From Prevotella sp. HUN102 (lineage in GTDB: Bacteria; Bacteroidota; Bacteroidia; Bacteroidales; Bacteroidaceae): a stretch of DNA of 64,000 nt. Location of the stretch: the NCBI RefSeq assembly GCF_000688375.1, contig NZ_JIAF01000004.1, forward strand, positions 2,264,890 to 2,328,889, in the 5' to 3' direction. Under the pieces are notes generated by a model that was given only the letters and a program-made list of their open reading frames with translations, was not told where the DNA came from and did no database searches. Both the position numbers and the translations under genes were made by a program. This document shows positions 24,429 to 32,538 of this stretch, piece after piece. Within the stretch, counting starts at the first letter, position 1. The number at the start of each line of letters is the position of its first letter.

Positions 24429-24663
24429 AGACGAATTGCAAATAGCTTGCGTAAATTGGTTTGGTATGCAATACCCAAAACTCTCAAAGTTATTGCACCA
24501 CTCTCCAAATGGTGGCAGGAGAAATGCAAGAGAAGCTGCAAGGTTCAAGAAAATGGGTACAAGAGCAGGTTTCCCCGATTTGGTACTTATGTACCCAGCG
24601 AAAGGGTATCACGGCTTGTGCATAGAAATGAAAACTGCAACAGGTAGGCAACAACCAACATAG
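24415..24663 (+). CDS. VRR-NUC nuclease, C-terminally truncated
   Basis: I use ATG 24415 (82 residues). The VRR-NUC fold is evident: an N-terminal helix with the acidic residues DEDELQIACVNWF, HHSPNGGRR, then RAGFPDLVLMYP and CIEMKTATGRQQ, which contains the catalytic ExK. Phage VRR-NUC proteins normally continue after this point with a Q..W helix and a final beta-alpha unit. Here the frame stops at GRQQPT, and the portal start codon follows 2 bp later. The shortening coincides with the absence of terminase genes. Confidence 0.75.
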   Translation: MKHDEDELQIACVNWFGMQYPKLSKLLHHSPNGGRRNAREAARFKKMGTRAGFPDLVLMYPAKGYHGLCIEMKTATGRQQPT

Positions 24664-24665
24664 AT

Positions 24666-26087
24666 ATGAGTGTTATTGATTTATTTTTTAGCAAATTCAA
24701 AACGGCTGTTGGCTACCAGCAATCGTTTGAGGAGCTTGTAAATGCTGGCAACATCGGAGGTGCGTTATCCTTAATGAGTAACGACAATATCGAGCAAACA
24801 AAAGCTCTCAAAGAATATAACATTGAAACGCACCCTATTATGGAGCGTATGGATAAGGCTACTTTTGATAAGAACGGCAATTTTACAGGCTGGGTTAAAA
24901 GGTGGAAACTCCCACTCTCCTATCCAAAGTACATTAACGAAATGGCTGTTGTTTTCATTTATGGTCGCCCTGTACAGTGGGTACAATGCTCAAAGGAAAC
25001 GGATAGGGCTTACAAGGCTTATACCGACTTTATAGATGATACACACTTTAACGCACGCATTAGGCAGGCAAAGCGTTTGGCAGGTGCAGAGAAAAAGAGT
25101 GCATTGCTCTTTCACTGTTACCGCAACAAGGAGGGTAAAGCTGATTGCCTCATTAAGGTATTGGCAAAATCGCTGGGCGATGATATTTACTACATTAAAG
25201 ACCAGTACGACCGCCTATTGTACTTTGCACGAGGCTATTACCTAAGAGATAGAGGTAATAGCACAAGCTATTATGTGGATATATACACCGACAACTACAC
25301 ATACCATTGCAAACGTGCCTCTATGGGCTGGGAGGTTGAACAAGAAATCAACTATGCAGGTAAAAAGCCTATTATACTCTTTGAGCAGGAAAAGGAATGG
25401 GACGGAGCTACTGCCATTATGGAACGCCAAGAGTATATGAAAAGCCGTACAGCCGATGTAAACGACTATATGGCAGACCCTGCACTGGTGGCTACTGCTG
25501 ATGTTGTAAAGGGTTTGCCCGAAAAGGACACAGAAAACAAATTGTATGTGCTGGGAGAAAAGGGAGAGCTTAAATACCTTGTACCCGATACGGCTAATGA
25601 GCTTAAAAAGCAAGAGAGCGAGGATAACGAAAGGCATATCTTCCGCAATACCTTTACGCCTAACATTGATTTCGATACGATGAGCAAGCTAACCAACGTA
25701 TCTGCTAAGGCTCTAAAACAAATGATGGTGCTTGCAGAGGTAAAAGCCTCTATGCGTAAGGAAACACACGATGATTACCTCAAGCGTACAGCCAACCTCA
25801 TTATAGCTATACTTGCCAATGTTACCAACATTGAGCTGTACGATGAGCTTATGAAGCTCAAAGTAAAGCACGAGTACCAAGAGCCATTTGGAGAGGATAT
25901 TGTTGAGGCTATGACAACTGCAATTAAGGTTAAGCAAGCAGGTGGTTTGAGTACCGAAACATTTGTTGAGATTAACCCAATGGTAAGAGATAAGCAGTTG
26001 GAGAAAGAGCGCATCAAGAAAGAGGAGGAAGAGAAAGAGGCAAAAGAGGCAGAAACGGCAAAAAATAGCGTATTCAATTACGAGTAA
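24666..26087 (+). CDS. Phage portal protein (SPP1 gp6-like)
   Basis: The product has 473 residues. Features of the SPP1-type portal family include a WVKRWKLPLSYPKYINEMAV segment, a central YYVDIYTDNYTY beta region, IILFEQEKEWDG, a long helix with YMKSRTADVNDYMADPAL, and a charged coiled tail. The portal forms the ring at the capsid vertex through which DNA enters and leaves. It is followed by the MuF-like gene, the usual order. No terminase gene lies upstream. Confidence 0.85.
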   Translation: MSVIDLFFSKFKTAVGYQQSFEELVNAGNIGGALSLMSNDNIEQTKALKEYNIETHPIMERMDKATFDKNGNFTGWVKRWKLPLSYPKYINEMAVVFIYGRPVQWVQCSKETDRAYKAYTDFIDDTHFNARIRQAKRLAGAEKKSALLFHCYRNKEGKADCLIKVLAKSLGDDIYYIKDQYDRLLYFARGYYLRDRGNSTSYYVDIYTDNYTYHCKRASMGWEVEQEINYAGKKPIILFEQEKEWDGATAIMERQEYMKSRTADVNDYMADPALVATADVVKGLPEKDTENKLYVLGEKGELKYLVPDTANELKKQESEDNERHIFRNTFTPNIDFDTMSKLTNVSAKALKQMMVLAEVKASMRKETHDDYLKRTANLIIAILANVTNIELYDELMKLKVKHEYQEPFGEDIVEAMTTAIKVKQAGGLSTETFVEINPMVRDKQLEKERIKKEEEEKEAKEAETAKNSVFNYE

Positions 26088-26136
26088 TAAAACTTTTTTG
26101 CGCTGGTGCTACTATTTATAAACAAACACTTATACA

Positions 26137-29100
26137 ATGGCAAAATTAGATTATAAAGACATATACTCTAAACTGGGCAAGCGTACCGAGTGGTATGCGC
26201 TTGCCGTGCGTGATACCTTCCAGAAGCGCATAAGCGAAATAGTGGCTATGTGTGAGGAGCTGGATATTAACGAGGATAAGCCATTTGCATTTGCGGATTA
26301 TAAAGATATAGCACCAGCCGTTCAAGCCAAGCTAAGGCAACTATATAGCGAGGTGTACCAATCCTTGCGAGGTAACATTGTAAGGGAGTGGAACTATGCC
26401 AACGACACAACCGATAAGCTGGTTAAGGGCTTGTTTGGCAAACATAGCATAGAGGATAAGCACTATGCACGCTATTTTCAGCGCAACAAAGAGGCTATGA
26501 ACAGCTTTTTTGAGCGCAGGCAGGACGGGCTGAATCTCTCCCAACGTGTTTGGCAGTATGTAGGGCAAGCTAAAACAGACCTTGAGGTGGCACTTGATTT
26601 GGGTATAGGGCAAGGGTTAAGCTCTGACACGCTCAATCGCAAGGTTAAGCAGTACCTTAATAACCCCGATGACCTCTTCCGTAGATTCCGTTATAAGGTT
26701 GGAGAGGACGAGGAGGGCAACCCTATTTATGGGCGCAAATGGAAACGCAGGAGGTATGATAAGGAAACAGATACCTTTTACTGGGTGGACGATAACCCAA
26801 AGAATTACCATACTGGGCAAGGTGTGTATAGGAGCAGTTACAAGAACGCTATGCGTTTGGCAAGAACTGAAACTAATATGGCTTACAGGACAGCCGACAT
26901 TACACGCTGGCAACAAATGGAGTTTGTGCTGGGCTATGAGGTAAAACTAAGCCATAACCACCCTTGTACTGATATATGCGATGATTTGCAGGGTAAGTAC
27001 CCCAAAGGGTTTGTTTTTAAGGGCTGGCATCCTCACTGCTATTGTTACATTGTGCCTATACTCTGCAAAGATAGCGAGCTGGGACAGCTAACAGAGACTA
27101 TACTTAACGGAGAGGACACAAGTGCGTTTGCACCTGCTGGTATAATTACAGATGTACCAGCAGGCTTTACTGGTTGGATAGCAAATAATGAGGAGCGCAT
27201 ACGAAGTGCAGCCTCTTTGCCTTACTTTATAACTGATAATTACAAGAATGGAGAAATAGACAAAGGTTTTAAGTGGTTAAGGGAGCATAAAAATGAGGCT
27301 GGGCTGGCAAACTTTAAGAAAGTATTAGCCAATAAAGAGTTGCAGCTTGATGCTATAAACAAAGTGCAACCGCTCACAGCTAAGGAGTTTGCAGAATGTA
27401 GCAATTATGTTGAAGCTGGCAAAGCAGGAGGTTTCCCTATTTGCACAACCCCACCAGCAACAGGCGTGCAGTTTGAGGAGTTAAGCAAGTTGGCAGACAA
27501 AGAAGAATTGGCTGCTATAATGCAAGAGGCTGCTAAGGGTAATAACACCCTCTCAACATATATAAACACAAAAGAGCTTGCAGAGTTGGAAAAGATAGCC
27601 ACTCAAGCTAAGTTTGCAAGCAAAACAGAGGTACAATTTGTAGCCGTATTAGATAATGATGCGCTGGGAGCTGCAATAAAGGGCGACACAGGCTTATTTG
27701 CCAGCAGTCGGTATATTGGTACGAATTATAGTAATTTATGCTCTGTTGCGCTTGAAAATGGCTCTATCGCTGCTGATACAGGTGCAACGTGTGTTATAAA
27801 GCTACCTGCTGGCAGTAGATACCTACAAACTACTATTGGAGGAGAACATACGGCAATGCTCCTACCTAATACTAAACTCAAAGTAACAGGCAAGGAGGTT
27901 AAGGCTATTACCCACGCAGGCAAGACTACCAATATAACGCATTATACGTTGGAGGTGGTAAACGATGGGAGCAGCTTTGTAAAGAGTATTGCAGAGATTA
28001 AAACACAAGTTGAGGCAGAGGTTACAGCATATAAGAAAGCTGTTAAGGCTGCCAACAATGTTATAAACGCAGCCAATAAATGGCATTATGGTTTACTGGG
28101 CGTTGATACAGCACCACTACAAGCAATCGTTAAGAGCGAGAGCAGCATAGAAATTAGCAAGGCTACTAAGGTGTTGGCAAAAGAGATGGCAGGGGCTAAG
28201 AAGCTGGCACTTGCAGAGTATGAGAATATGCCTAACCTGTATGGGCTTACATTGGAGTTTGGAGAGGCTAATGCAAAGGTATTTATGGAGAACTGGGCAA
28301 AGCACATCGGCAAGTCAAGCATTTATGACACCGATGAGCTATTCCTTAAAAAGGTTATCCAAAAGGAGTTGTATTATGCCAAACTCAACCCTAACAAATA
28401 CCCTACAACCCAAAAGTTTATATATTTCTTTGAGAAGCTGGAGGAGCAATATAATACAAAGATTGCTATAAAAGCTCTGCAACCCGATGTTGATGCAGCC
28501 ATTGTTTTTGCTCAAACAACAAAAAGTACAAAGGTAAAAACATTAGTAGCAGAATTACAGCAACTAATGAGCAGCCAAATGCTTGATGAGAGTGCTATTA
28601 AGGCTAAGTTAGAAACAGCACAAAAAGAAATTGATAGGTTAAACAAAGAGCGTTTAGCACGCCTAATTAAAAAAGGTATTGGCAAAGGGAGTACAAGTAA
28701 ATATGATATGACATCGGTGTACTCTGCACAAGAGGCAAAAGAGTATAACCGACTGCACGCTGAATTTCAAAAAGCACTCTTAAATAATAATGGAGATTAT
28801 CGAGCAAGTGCAGTTCTACAAGCTCAAAATGCTTTGGCTGATTATGTAACAGATTTGGGTGTAAAGTACCAAAGTATTAACCCAAAATTGCCACATATAG
28901 GAGGCTATACAGATGCAGAGGTTAAGAAAGCCATAAAAGACTATTTAACGCACAAAACCAATACCAATGGTTTTGGAGTGTATAGTGGTTCAATAGGTGG
29001 AGAGTATGAAAGTGCAGCCTGTGAAAGTTATGCTAAAAAAATAGGGCTACCAGCAAAAGAACTCTCTATATTACGTAGGTACACAGCAGGTAGTAACTTT

Positions 29101-29589
29101 GTTAATGAGTATGCGTATAAAGCTGACGATTGGATAAACTGGGCAATGCCAAAAATGAAACAAGCTGGTGTATATCATGAATTTGTAAAGCTCATAGAGG
29201 ACTACCTAAAAGCCTATAATGGTGTGTGTGAAAAGATGCCAAGATACAATAGCCATACATATAGAGGGGTGCGTTTAAGCAAACCTGCTGCACAACAAAT
29301 GTTGGCAGATATACAGAGTGCTTATAACAGTGGCAAGGAATGGATTAGTTTAAACCCTATGAGTACAACAAGGGATATACGAGTAGCCGATGGGTTTGGT
29401 ACAGATTTAACCTTTCTTGTAAGAGGTAAAACAGGTGTTGATGTTAATCCTATTAGCCGTTTTATGGGAGAGGACGAATATGTATTTAGAGCTGGTAGCA
29501 AATTCCGTGTATTGAGGGTGTACAAAGCTACTAAGCCCGACATTGCAAGAGTTGGTAGCTGGTGTGTTGAGTTAGAAGAAATACTTTAA
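26137..29589 (+). CDS. MuF-like minor head protein fused to ADP-ribosyltransferase toxin domain(s)
   Basis: The product has 1150 residues. The first about 310 are a MuF/SPP1 gp7-type minor head domain (ARTETNMAYRTADITRW, then HPHCYCYIVPIL near 297). A middle module (about 500-620) has GGEHTAMLLPNTKLKV near 568, resembling the last motif of ADP-ribosyltransferases but apparently degenerate. A helical linker leads to a C-terminal ADP-ribosyltransferase domain with the R-S-E triad: YRGVRL near 1041, MSTTRD near 1074 and GEDEYVF near 1111. MuF proteins with C-terminal toxins are a known class of phage polymorphic toxin. It may be packaged and injected with the DNA to modify a host protein. Confidence 0.82.
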   Translation: MAKLDYKDIYSKLGKRTEWYALAVRDTFQKRISEIVAMCEELDINEDKPFAFADYKDIAPAVQAKLRQLYSEVYQSLRGNIVREWNYANDTTDKLVKGLFGKHSIEDKHYARYFQRNKEAMNSFFERRQDGLNLSQRVWQYVGQAKTDLEVALDLGIGQGLSSDTLNRKVKQYLNNPDDLFRRFRYKVGEDEEGNPIYGRKWKRRRYDKETDTFYWVDDNPKNYHTGQGVYRSSYKNAMRLARTETNMAYRTADITRWQQMEFVLGYEVKLSHNHPCTDICDDLQGKYPKGFVFKGWHPHCYCYIVPILCKDSELGQLTETILNGEDTSAFAPAGIITDVPAGFTGWIANNEERIRSAASLPYFITDNYKNGEIDKGFKWLREHKNEAGLANFKKVLANKELQLDAINKVQPLTAKEFAECSNYVEAGKAGGFPICTTPPATGVQFEELSKLADKEELAAIMQEAAKGNNTLSTYINTKELAELEKIATQAKFASKTEVQFVAVLDNDALGAAIKGDTGLFASSRYIGTNYSNLCSVALENGSIAADTGATCVIKLPAGSRYLQTTIGGEHTAMLLPNTKLKVTGKEVKAITHAGKTTNITHYTLEVVNDGSSFVKSIAEIKTQVEAEVTAYKKAVKAANNVINAANKWHYGLLGVDTAPLQAIVKSESSIEISKATKVLAKEMAGAKKLALAEYENMPNLYGLTLEFGEANAKVFMENWAKHIGKSSIYDTDELFLKKVIQKELYYAKLNPNKYPTTQKFIYFFEKLEEQYNTKIAIKALQPDVDAAIVFAQTTKSTKVKTLVAELQQLMSSQMLDESAIKAKLETAQKEIDRLNKERLARLIKKGIGKGSTSKYDMTSVYSAQEAKEYNRLHAEFQKALLNNNGDYRASAVLQAQNALADYVTDLGVKYQSINPKLPHIGGYTDAEVKKAIKDYLTHKTNTNGFGVYSGSIGGEYESAACESYAKKIGLPAKELSILRRYTAGSNFVNEYAYKADDWINWAMPKMKQAGVYHEFVKLIEDYLKAYNGVCEKMPRYNSHTYRGVRLSKPAAQQMLADIQSAYNSGKEWISLNPMSTTRDIRVADGFGTDLTFLVRGKTGVDVNPISRFMGEDEYVFRAGSKFRVLRVYKATKPDIARVGSWCVELEEIL

Positions 29590-29610
29590 CGAGAATACCC
29601 GAAGCGTGTA

Positions 29611-30258
29611 TTACTGCTTCGGGTATTCTGCCATATAGCTTGTTTGCTCCAATACGATTTGTTGAGGCTCTGTAAAATGTAGGCTATTAGCCTCTATGTT
29701 ACACAAATACCCTTTAAGGTGTTGAGTAAATACCTCTATACTGGGCATATTGCCAAAATGCTGTTTGAGGTACATAAATTCAAAATCCCACCAAAAGCCA
29801 GCATTTACCTCTTTGTCTGATTTTAAGTAAGACCAAGGATTTGTAGCCTCTCCTTTATACCATCTAAAATATGTTGGATAATCCTTTGTTACCTCAAATT
29901 GAGGATTATAAAACCTCTCCTCTATACCGTGTTTATACAAGTACTCAACCCATAACTTACAGCCATTTTTAATGAGTTTATGAGCAAAAGAATGAGTAGA
30001 GAACTCCAATATTGCATCTATAATGTTTGCAAATTCTTTTTGAGGCTCTTTGTATTTTTCAAAGAAGTATGCAGGATTACGCTCCTCCAATTTGCTATAT
30101 TTTTCAGCTCCATTAACCCAGTAGTATTCCACATACCAAAACATTGCAGCTATTTCATTATAGCGCATACACCAAGCCCCTTGTTTGTCGTTTACCTCCT
30201 CAAAAGGATTGGTATGCTCTCCTTTGTAGTACCTATATTCTTTATCCATCGCCTGCAA
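29611..30258 (-). CDS. Hypothetical protein with internal duplication; possible immunity protein
   Basis: The product has 215 residues, rich in Trp, Tyr and Phe. It has two related halves: YRYYKGEHTNPFEEV near the N-terminus and YFRWYKGEATNPWSYL near residue 130. No signal peptide, membrane segment or enzyme motif is seen. Its 3' end lies 21 bp from the end of the MuF-toxin gene in convergent orientation. Being the closest gene to the toxin domain, it is a candidate immunity protein, an inference from position. Confidence 0.5.
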   Translation of the reverse strand: MQAMDKEYRYYKGEHTNPFEEVNDKQGAWCMRYNEIAAMFWYVEYYWVNGAEKYSKLEERNPAYFFEKYKEPQKEFANIIDAILEFSTHSFAHKLIKNGCKLWVEYLYKHGIEERFYNPQFEVTKDYPTYFRWYKGEATNPWSYLKSDKEVNAGFWWDFEFMYLKQHFGNMPSIEVFTQHLKGYLCNIEANSLHFTEPQQIVLEQTSYMAEYPKQ

Positions 30259-30274
30259 AGTTAGTCTAAATAAA

Positions 30275-31111
30275 TCATTTACGCTCTATCATTGGTAATA
30301 TATTGTGTTTTTTAAGCTCCTCATACAAAAATAAACGCCCTTTTTGTCGCCATTCTGTATGCTGTACTGTACCAATAGTACCATTGTGATGTGTTATTTG
30401 TATTGTTTTGCTATGTACAAATCCCATACTTATGTATGGAGAGTAAAGTACCCACTGTTTATTTACTTTACGCTGTATTTTGAGGTCTGCCAGCACCTTG
30501 TTAAAGGCTTTTGCACTCATACCATAGTCCTGTGCTATTTGAGTTATGGTTACAGTTTCCTTGCTACTCAAAATAACCTCTATATAATCCGTTTTCTTTT
30601 GTAGCTCTACAACCTCCGTTGTAAGGCTCTCTATTTGCCTATTCTGAATTGCTATTTGCCTTTGTTGCTCTGTATTTTGTTGGCGCAACATTTTCAATTT
30701 GCTTGCAACCTCTATAATTAGGTCGGGGTTCTCTACAAGCTGCTCAATTGTGGGTTGTGTAGCTGTAAATCCTATTTGGAGTAGCTCCTTAATCCTATCA
30801 TTACACCAAATGGCAAATGCAGGGCTTAACCAGCGTGCAAACTCCAACGCAACATCTTCGTGCATCCAAGTGCCTTGTAGTGATGGACTTCCACCTTTTA
30901 CAACCCTAATGGCTTGAAAATCAGCCGAAACGCTTTTTCTCACTTCGGTTAATGCGTTTATAAACTCTTTTGATGTTTGATTTTGCAACCAATCGCTTGT
31001 GCGCTTTCCAAAAGGTTTTGCCATTTCGGTTGCGTTTACATACAAGCACCCTGTTTCTTTACGAAAACTTACAGGTGCATCGCTGTACTGAAATACGGAT
31101 AAATTACTCAT
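30275..31111 (-). CDS. KilA-N / phage antirepressor protein
   Basis: The product has 278 residues. A KilA-N domain fills about residues 15-110 (CLYVNATEMAKPFGKRTSDWL, WMHEDVALEFARWLSPAFAIW). A coiled coil (about 135-175) follows, then a C-terminal KilAC-type domain (ITQIAQDYGMSAKAFNKVL, QWVLY). Such proteins bind DNA or repressors and act as antirepressors. As the CI-like repressor lacks a cleavage domain, this may be the induction factor. It has its own promoter and a structured leader. Confidence 0.85.
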   Translation of the reverse strand: MSNLSVFQYSDAPVSFRKETGCLYVNATEMAKPFGKRTSDWLQNQTSKEFINALTEVRKSVSADFQAIRVVKGGSPSLQGTWMHEDVALEFARWLSPAFAIWCNDRIKELLQIGFTATQPTIEQLVENPDLIIEVASKLKMLRQQNTEQQRQIAIQNRQIESLTTEVVELQKKTDYIEVILSSKETVTITQIAQDYGMSAKAFNKVLADLKIQRKVNKQWVLYSPYISMGFVHSKTIQITHHNGTIGTVQHTEWRQKGRLFLYEELKKHNILPMIERK

Positions 31112-31136
31112 ACTGCAAGTGCTTAAAAATAAACAA

Positions 31137-31226
31137 GGAGCAAAAGCTGTGTGTACTAATGTAGGAGATGTACAACAACAGCTTAAGCTCCTTAATATCC
31201 TTTTGCAGCAATGCAGCTTCTCCTAC
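31137..31226 (-). promoter_or_regulatory. Structured leader of the antirepressor mRNA (pseudoknot-like)
   Basis: Sequence 31137-31149 pairs with 31179-31191 (11 of 13 positions; GGAGC and AAGCTG blocks). The loop between them contains GTAGGAGA (31161-31168), which pairs perfectly with TCTCCTAC at 31219-31226 outside the hairpin. The two pairings together give an H-type pseudoknot shape in the about 130-nt 5' leader. Confidence 0.5.
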
Positions 31227-31250
31227 CTTACTGCAAATGCTAAACACCTG

Positions 31251-31297
31251 CAAATATAATACAACCTAACTACAACCCAAAAGGTTGTATATACAAC
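31251..31297 (-). promoter_or_regulatory. Antirepressor promoter with upstream 14-bp palindrome
   Basis: On the minus strand TTTG (31281-31278) and TATATTTG (31258-31251) are 19 bp apart, an excellent promoter. Just upstream is the perfect palindrome GTTGTATATACAAC (31284-31297), a likely operator. Confidence 0.75.
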
Positions 31298-31326
31298 TTT
31301 TGGAAGTAATCACCATTTAACCCATA

Positions 31327-31659
31327 TTAACTATTTAGGTTGCTTTTAATCTCAAACAAGTTAATAGAAATATTGCTCAAAACATTAAGCACCGCCCAAG
31401 TCGTTATTGAGGACAATAATGTTATAATTGCCATAACAAAGCCCATTGGGTTAAATATCATCTCTTTATGATAGGTATATTTAGGGTTTTGTACCCAACC
31501 CATAGTAACAAGCAATATAATAGCTGCTAAAACTCCTACAACCAGTACAACAACAGCAACCCCTTTGAGTATGCTCTCTGCTGGATAAGATGGCATATCT
31601 TCTTTATTGCCAGTTTTGGGAGTTTCTTGCACGCCAAGAATTTGGTTCGTATCTTCCAT
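31327..31659 (-). CDS. Small membrane protein with two helices
   Basis: I choose ATG 31659 (110 residues), since the upstream extension overlaps the neighbouring gene. The N-terminus is soluble and Pro-rich. Two membrane helices are clear (about 33-52 and 72-93). It is the last of three tightly spaced leftward genes for envelope proteins, probably a lysogenic conversion or superinfection exclusion set. No family is recognised. Confidence 0.6.
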   Translation of the reverse strand: MEDTNQILGVQETPKTGNKEDMPSYPAESILKGVAVVVLVVGVLAAIILLVTMGWVQNPKYTYHKEMIFNPMGFVMAIITLLSSITTWAVLNVLSNISINLFEIKSNLNS

Positions 31660-31660
31660 T

Positions 31661-31858
31661 TTAATTTTGGTTTTTATATAATTTGTAGAAAAACAAAGCG
31701 ATAAGACTATATGCAACTAAATGAGCAGCATTGTTTACCAGTATAGTAGTAGCATTCCACGTAGCCCCTGTGATATTATGTACAAAAGAAAACATAGCGC
31801 AAAGTAGCAGTAACATCACACCAACCAATGCTAACAATGTGTAAGTTTTTAATTTCAT
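31661..31858 (-). CDS. Small membrane protein, 65 residues
   Basis: Two hydrophobic helices (LLALVGVMLLLLCAMF and HLVAYSLIALFFYKLY) with a short polar loop. The 3' end is 1 bp from the next gene and the 5' end 9 bp from the lipoprotein gene, so the three are one transcript. Function is unknown. Confidence 0.6.
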   Translation of the reverse strand: MKLKTYTLLALVGVMLLLLCAMFSFVHNITGATWNATTILVNNAAHLVAYSLIALFFYKLYKNQN

Positions 31859-31867
31859 AGATTTATG

Positions 31868-32200
31868 TTATTTATTGATGTTAGTATATGAAACAGTAGC
31901 TTTGCCATTTACAAAACGGAGTGTGTCAGAAAACAATCCAGCCCCTTTTTGGTCTTTTGCAAATATATGGAAATACTCAAGACTTGTATTTACAGTAAAA
32001 GATTGCCCAGTTTCTATTTTACCTGCATCTTGATACCCCTTACTCTCCCCCTTTGCTGTTTCGTGGAATAAAACGTGTGTATTATACCAAGTTATACCAC
32101 TTAAATTAGTAATGGTTTTTAGCTCTGTTTCTTCCTTTGAGCAAGAAACAAAAGCCAAACATAGCCCTATGAGGCTAAAAATAAAAAATAATCTCTTCAT
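31868..32200 (-). CDS. Small prophage lipoprotein
   Basis: I choose ATG 32200 (110 residues). A lipoprotein signal peptide ends at lipobox FVSC (Cys near residue 19), followed by SKEETE; acidic residues after the Cys can direct surface export in Bacteroidetes. The mature part is beta-rich (ITWYNTHVLFHE, YFHIFAKDQ). With the two membrane proteins it probably changes the lysogen surface, for example to exclude other phages; this is inferred from context. Confidence 0.65.
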   Translation of the reverse strand: MKRLFFIFSLIGLCLAFVSCSKEETELKTITNLSGITWYNTHVLFHETAKGESKGYQDAGKIETGQSFTVNTSLEYFHIFAKDQKGAGLFSDTLRFVNGKATVSYTNINK

Positions 32201-32291
32201 AGTTTTTATTCTTTGTTTAACGTTTGTAATTTTACCTCTCCTACTGGTAAGCTCAACAAAGGTGCTAAACGCAGAAACGTAGAGCCGTACC

Positions 32292-32423
32292 ATTCGCTGT
32301 CGAGGTTCACCACAAACCTACCTATCCGTTGGTGCAAGCTCTACGTTATGAGTAGATACAATTTGCCCATTGGATAGGTATATAGCCTGTATTCTTTTCG
32401 AGGTGGTGATTTCGACAGCGAAT
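32292..32423 (-). repeat. Large inverted repeat in the leader of the lipoprotein operon
   Basis: Three nested perfect pairings occur: ATTCGCTGTCGA (32292-32303) with TCGACAGCGAAT (32412-32423); CACCAC (32308-32313) with GTGGTG (32403-32408); and TACCTATCC (32319-32327) with GGATAGGTA (32372-32380). It lies between the promoter at 32483-32514 and the lipoprotein start at 32200, so it would be a strong structure in the mRNA leader. No T-run follows, so it is not a simple terminator. Confidence 0.7.
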
Positions 32424-32482
32424 TGGCTATAATGTATGTATGCTGTAAGAGTTGAGTACAAACCTCAAACCCAAACATGCTG

Positions 32483-32514
32483 CAAAGATAGCTCTATTTA
32501 TTGAGTACTCCAAA
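32483..32514 (-). promoter_or_regulatory. Promoter of the lipoprotein/membrane-protein operon
   Basis: On the minus strand TTTG (32514-32511) and TATCTTTG (32490-32483) are separated by 20 bp, a near-ideal promoter. It predicts a leader of roughly 275 nt before the lipoprotein ATG. This long gap (32201-32538) contains no gene. Confidence 0.75.
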
Positions 32515-32538
32515 CAAATGCACCGTATAATAGTAAAA

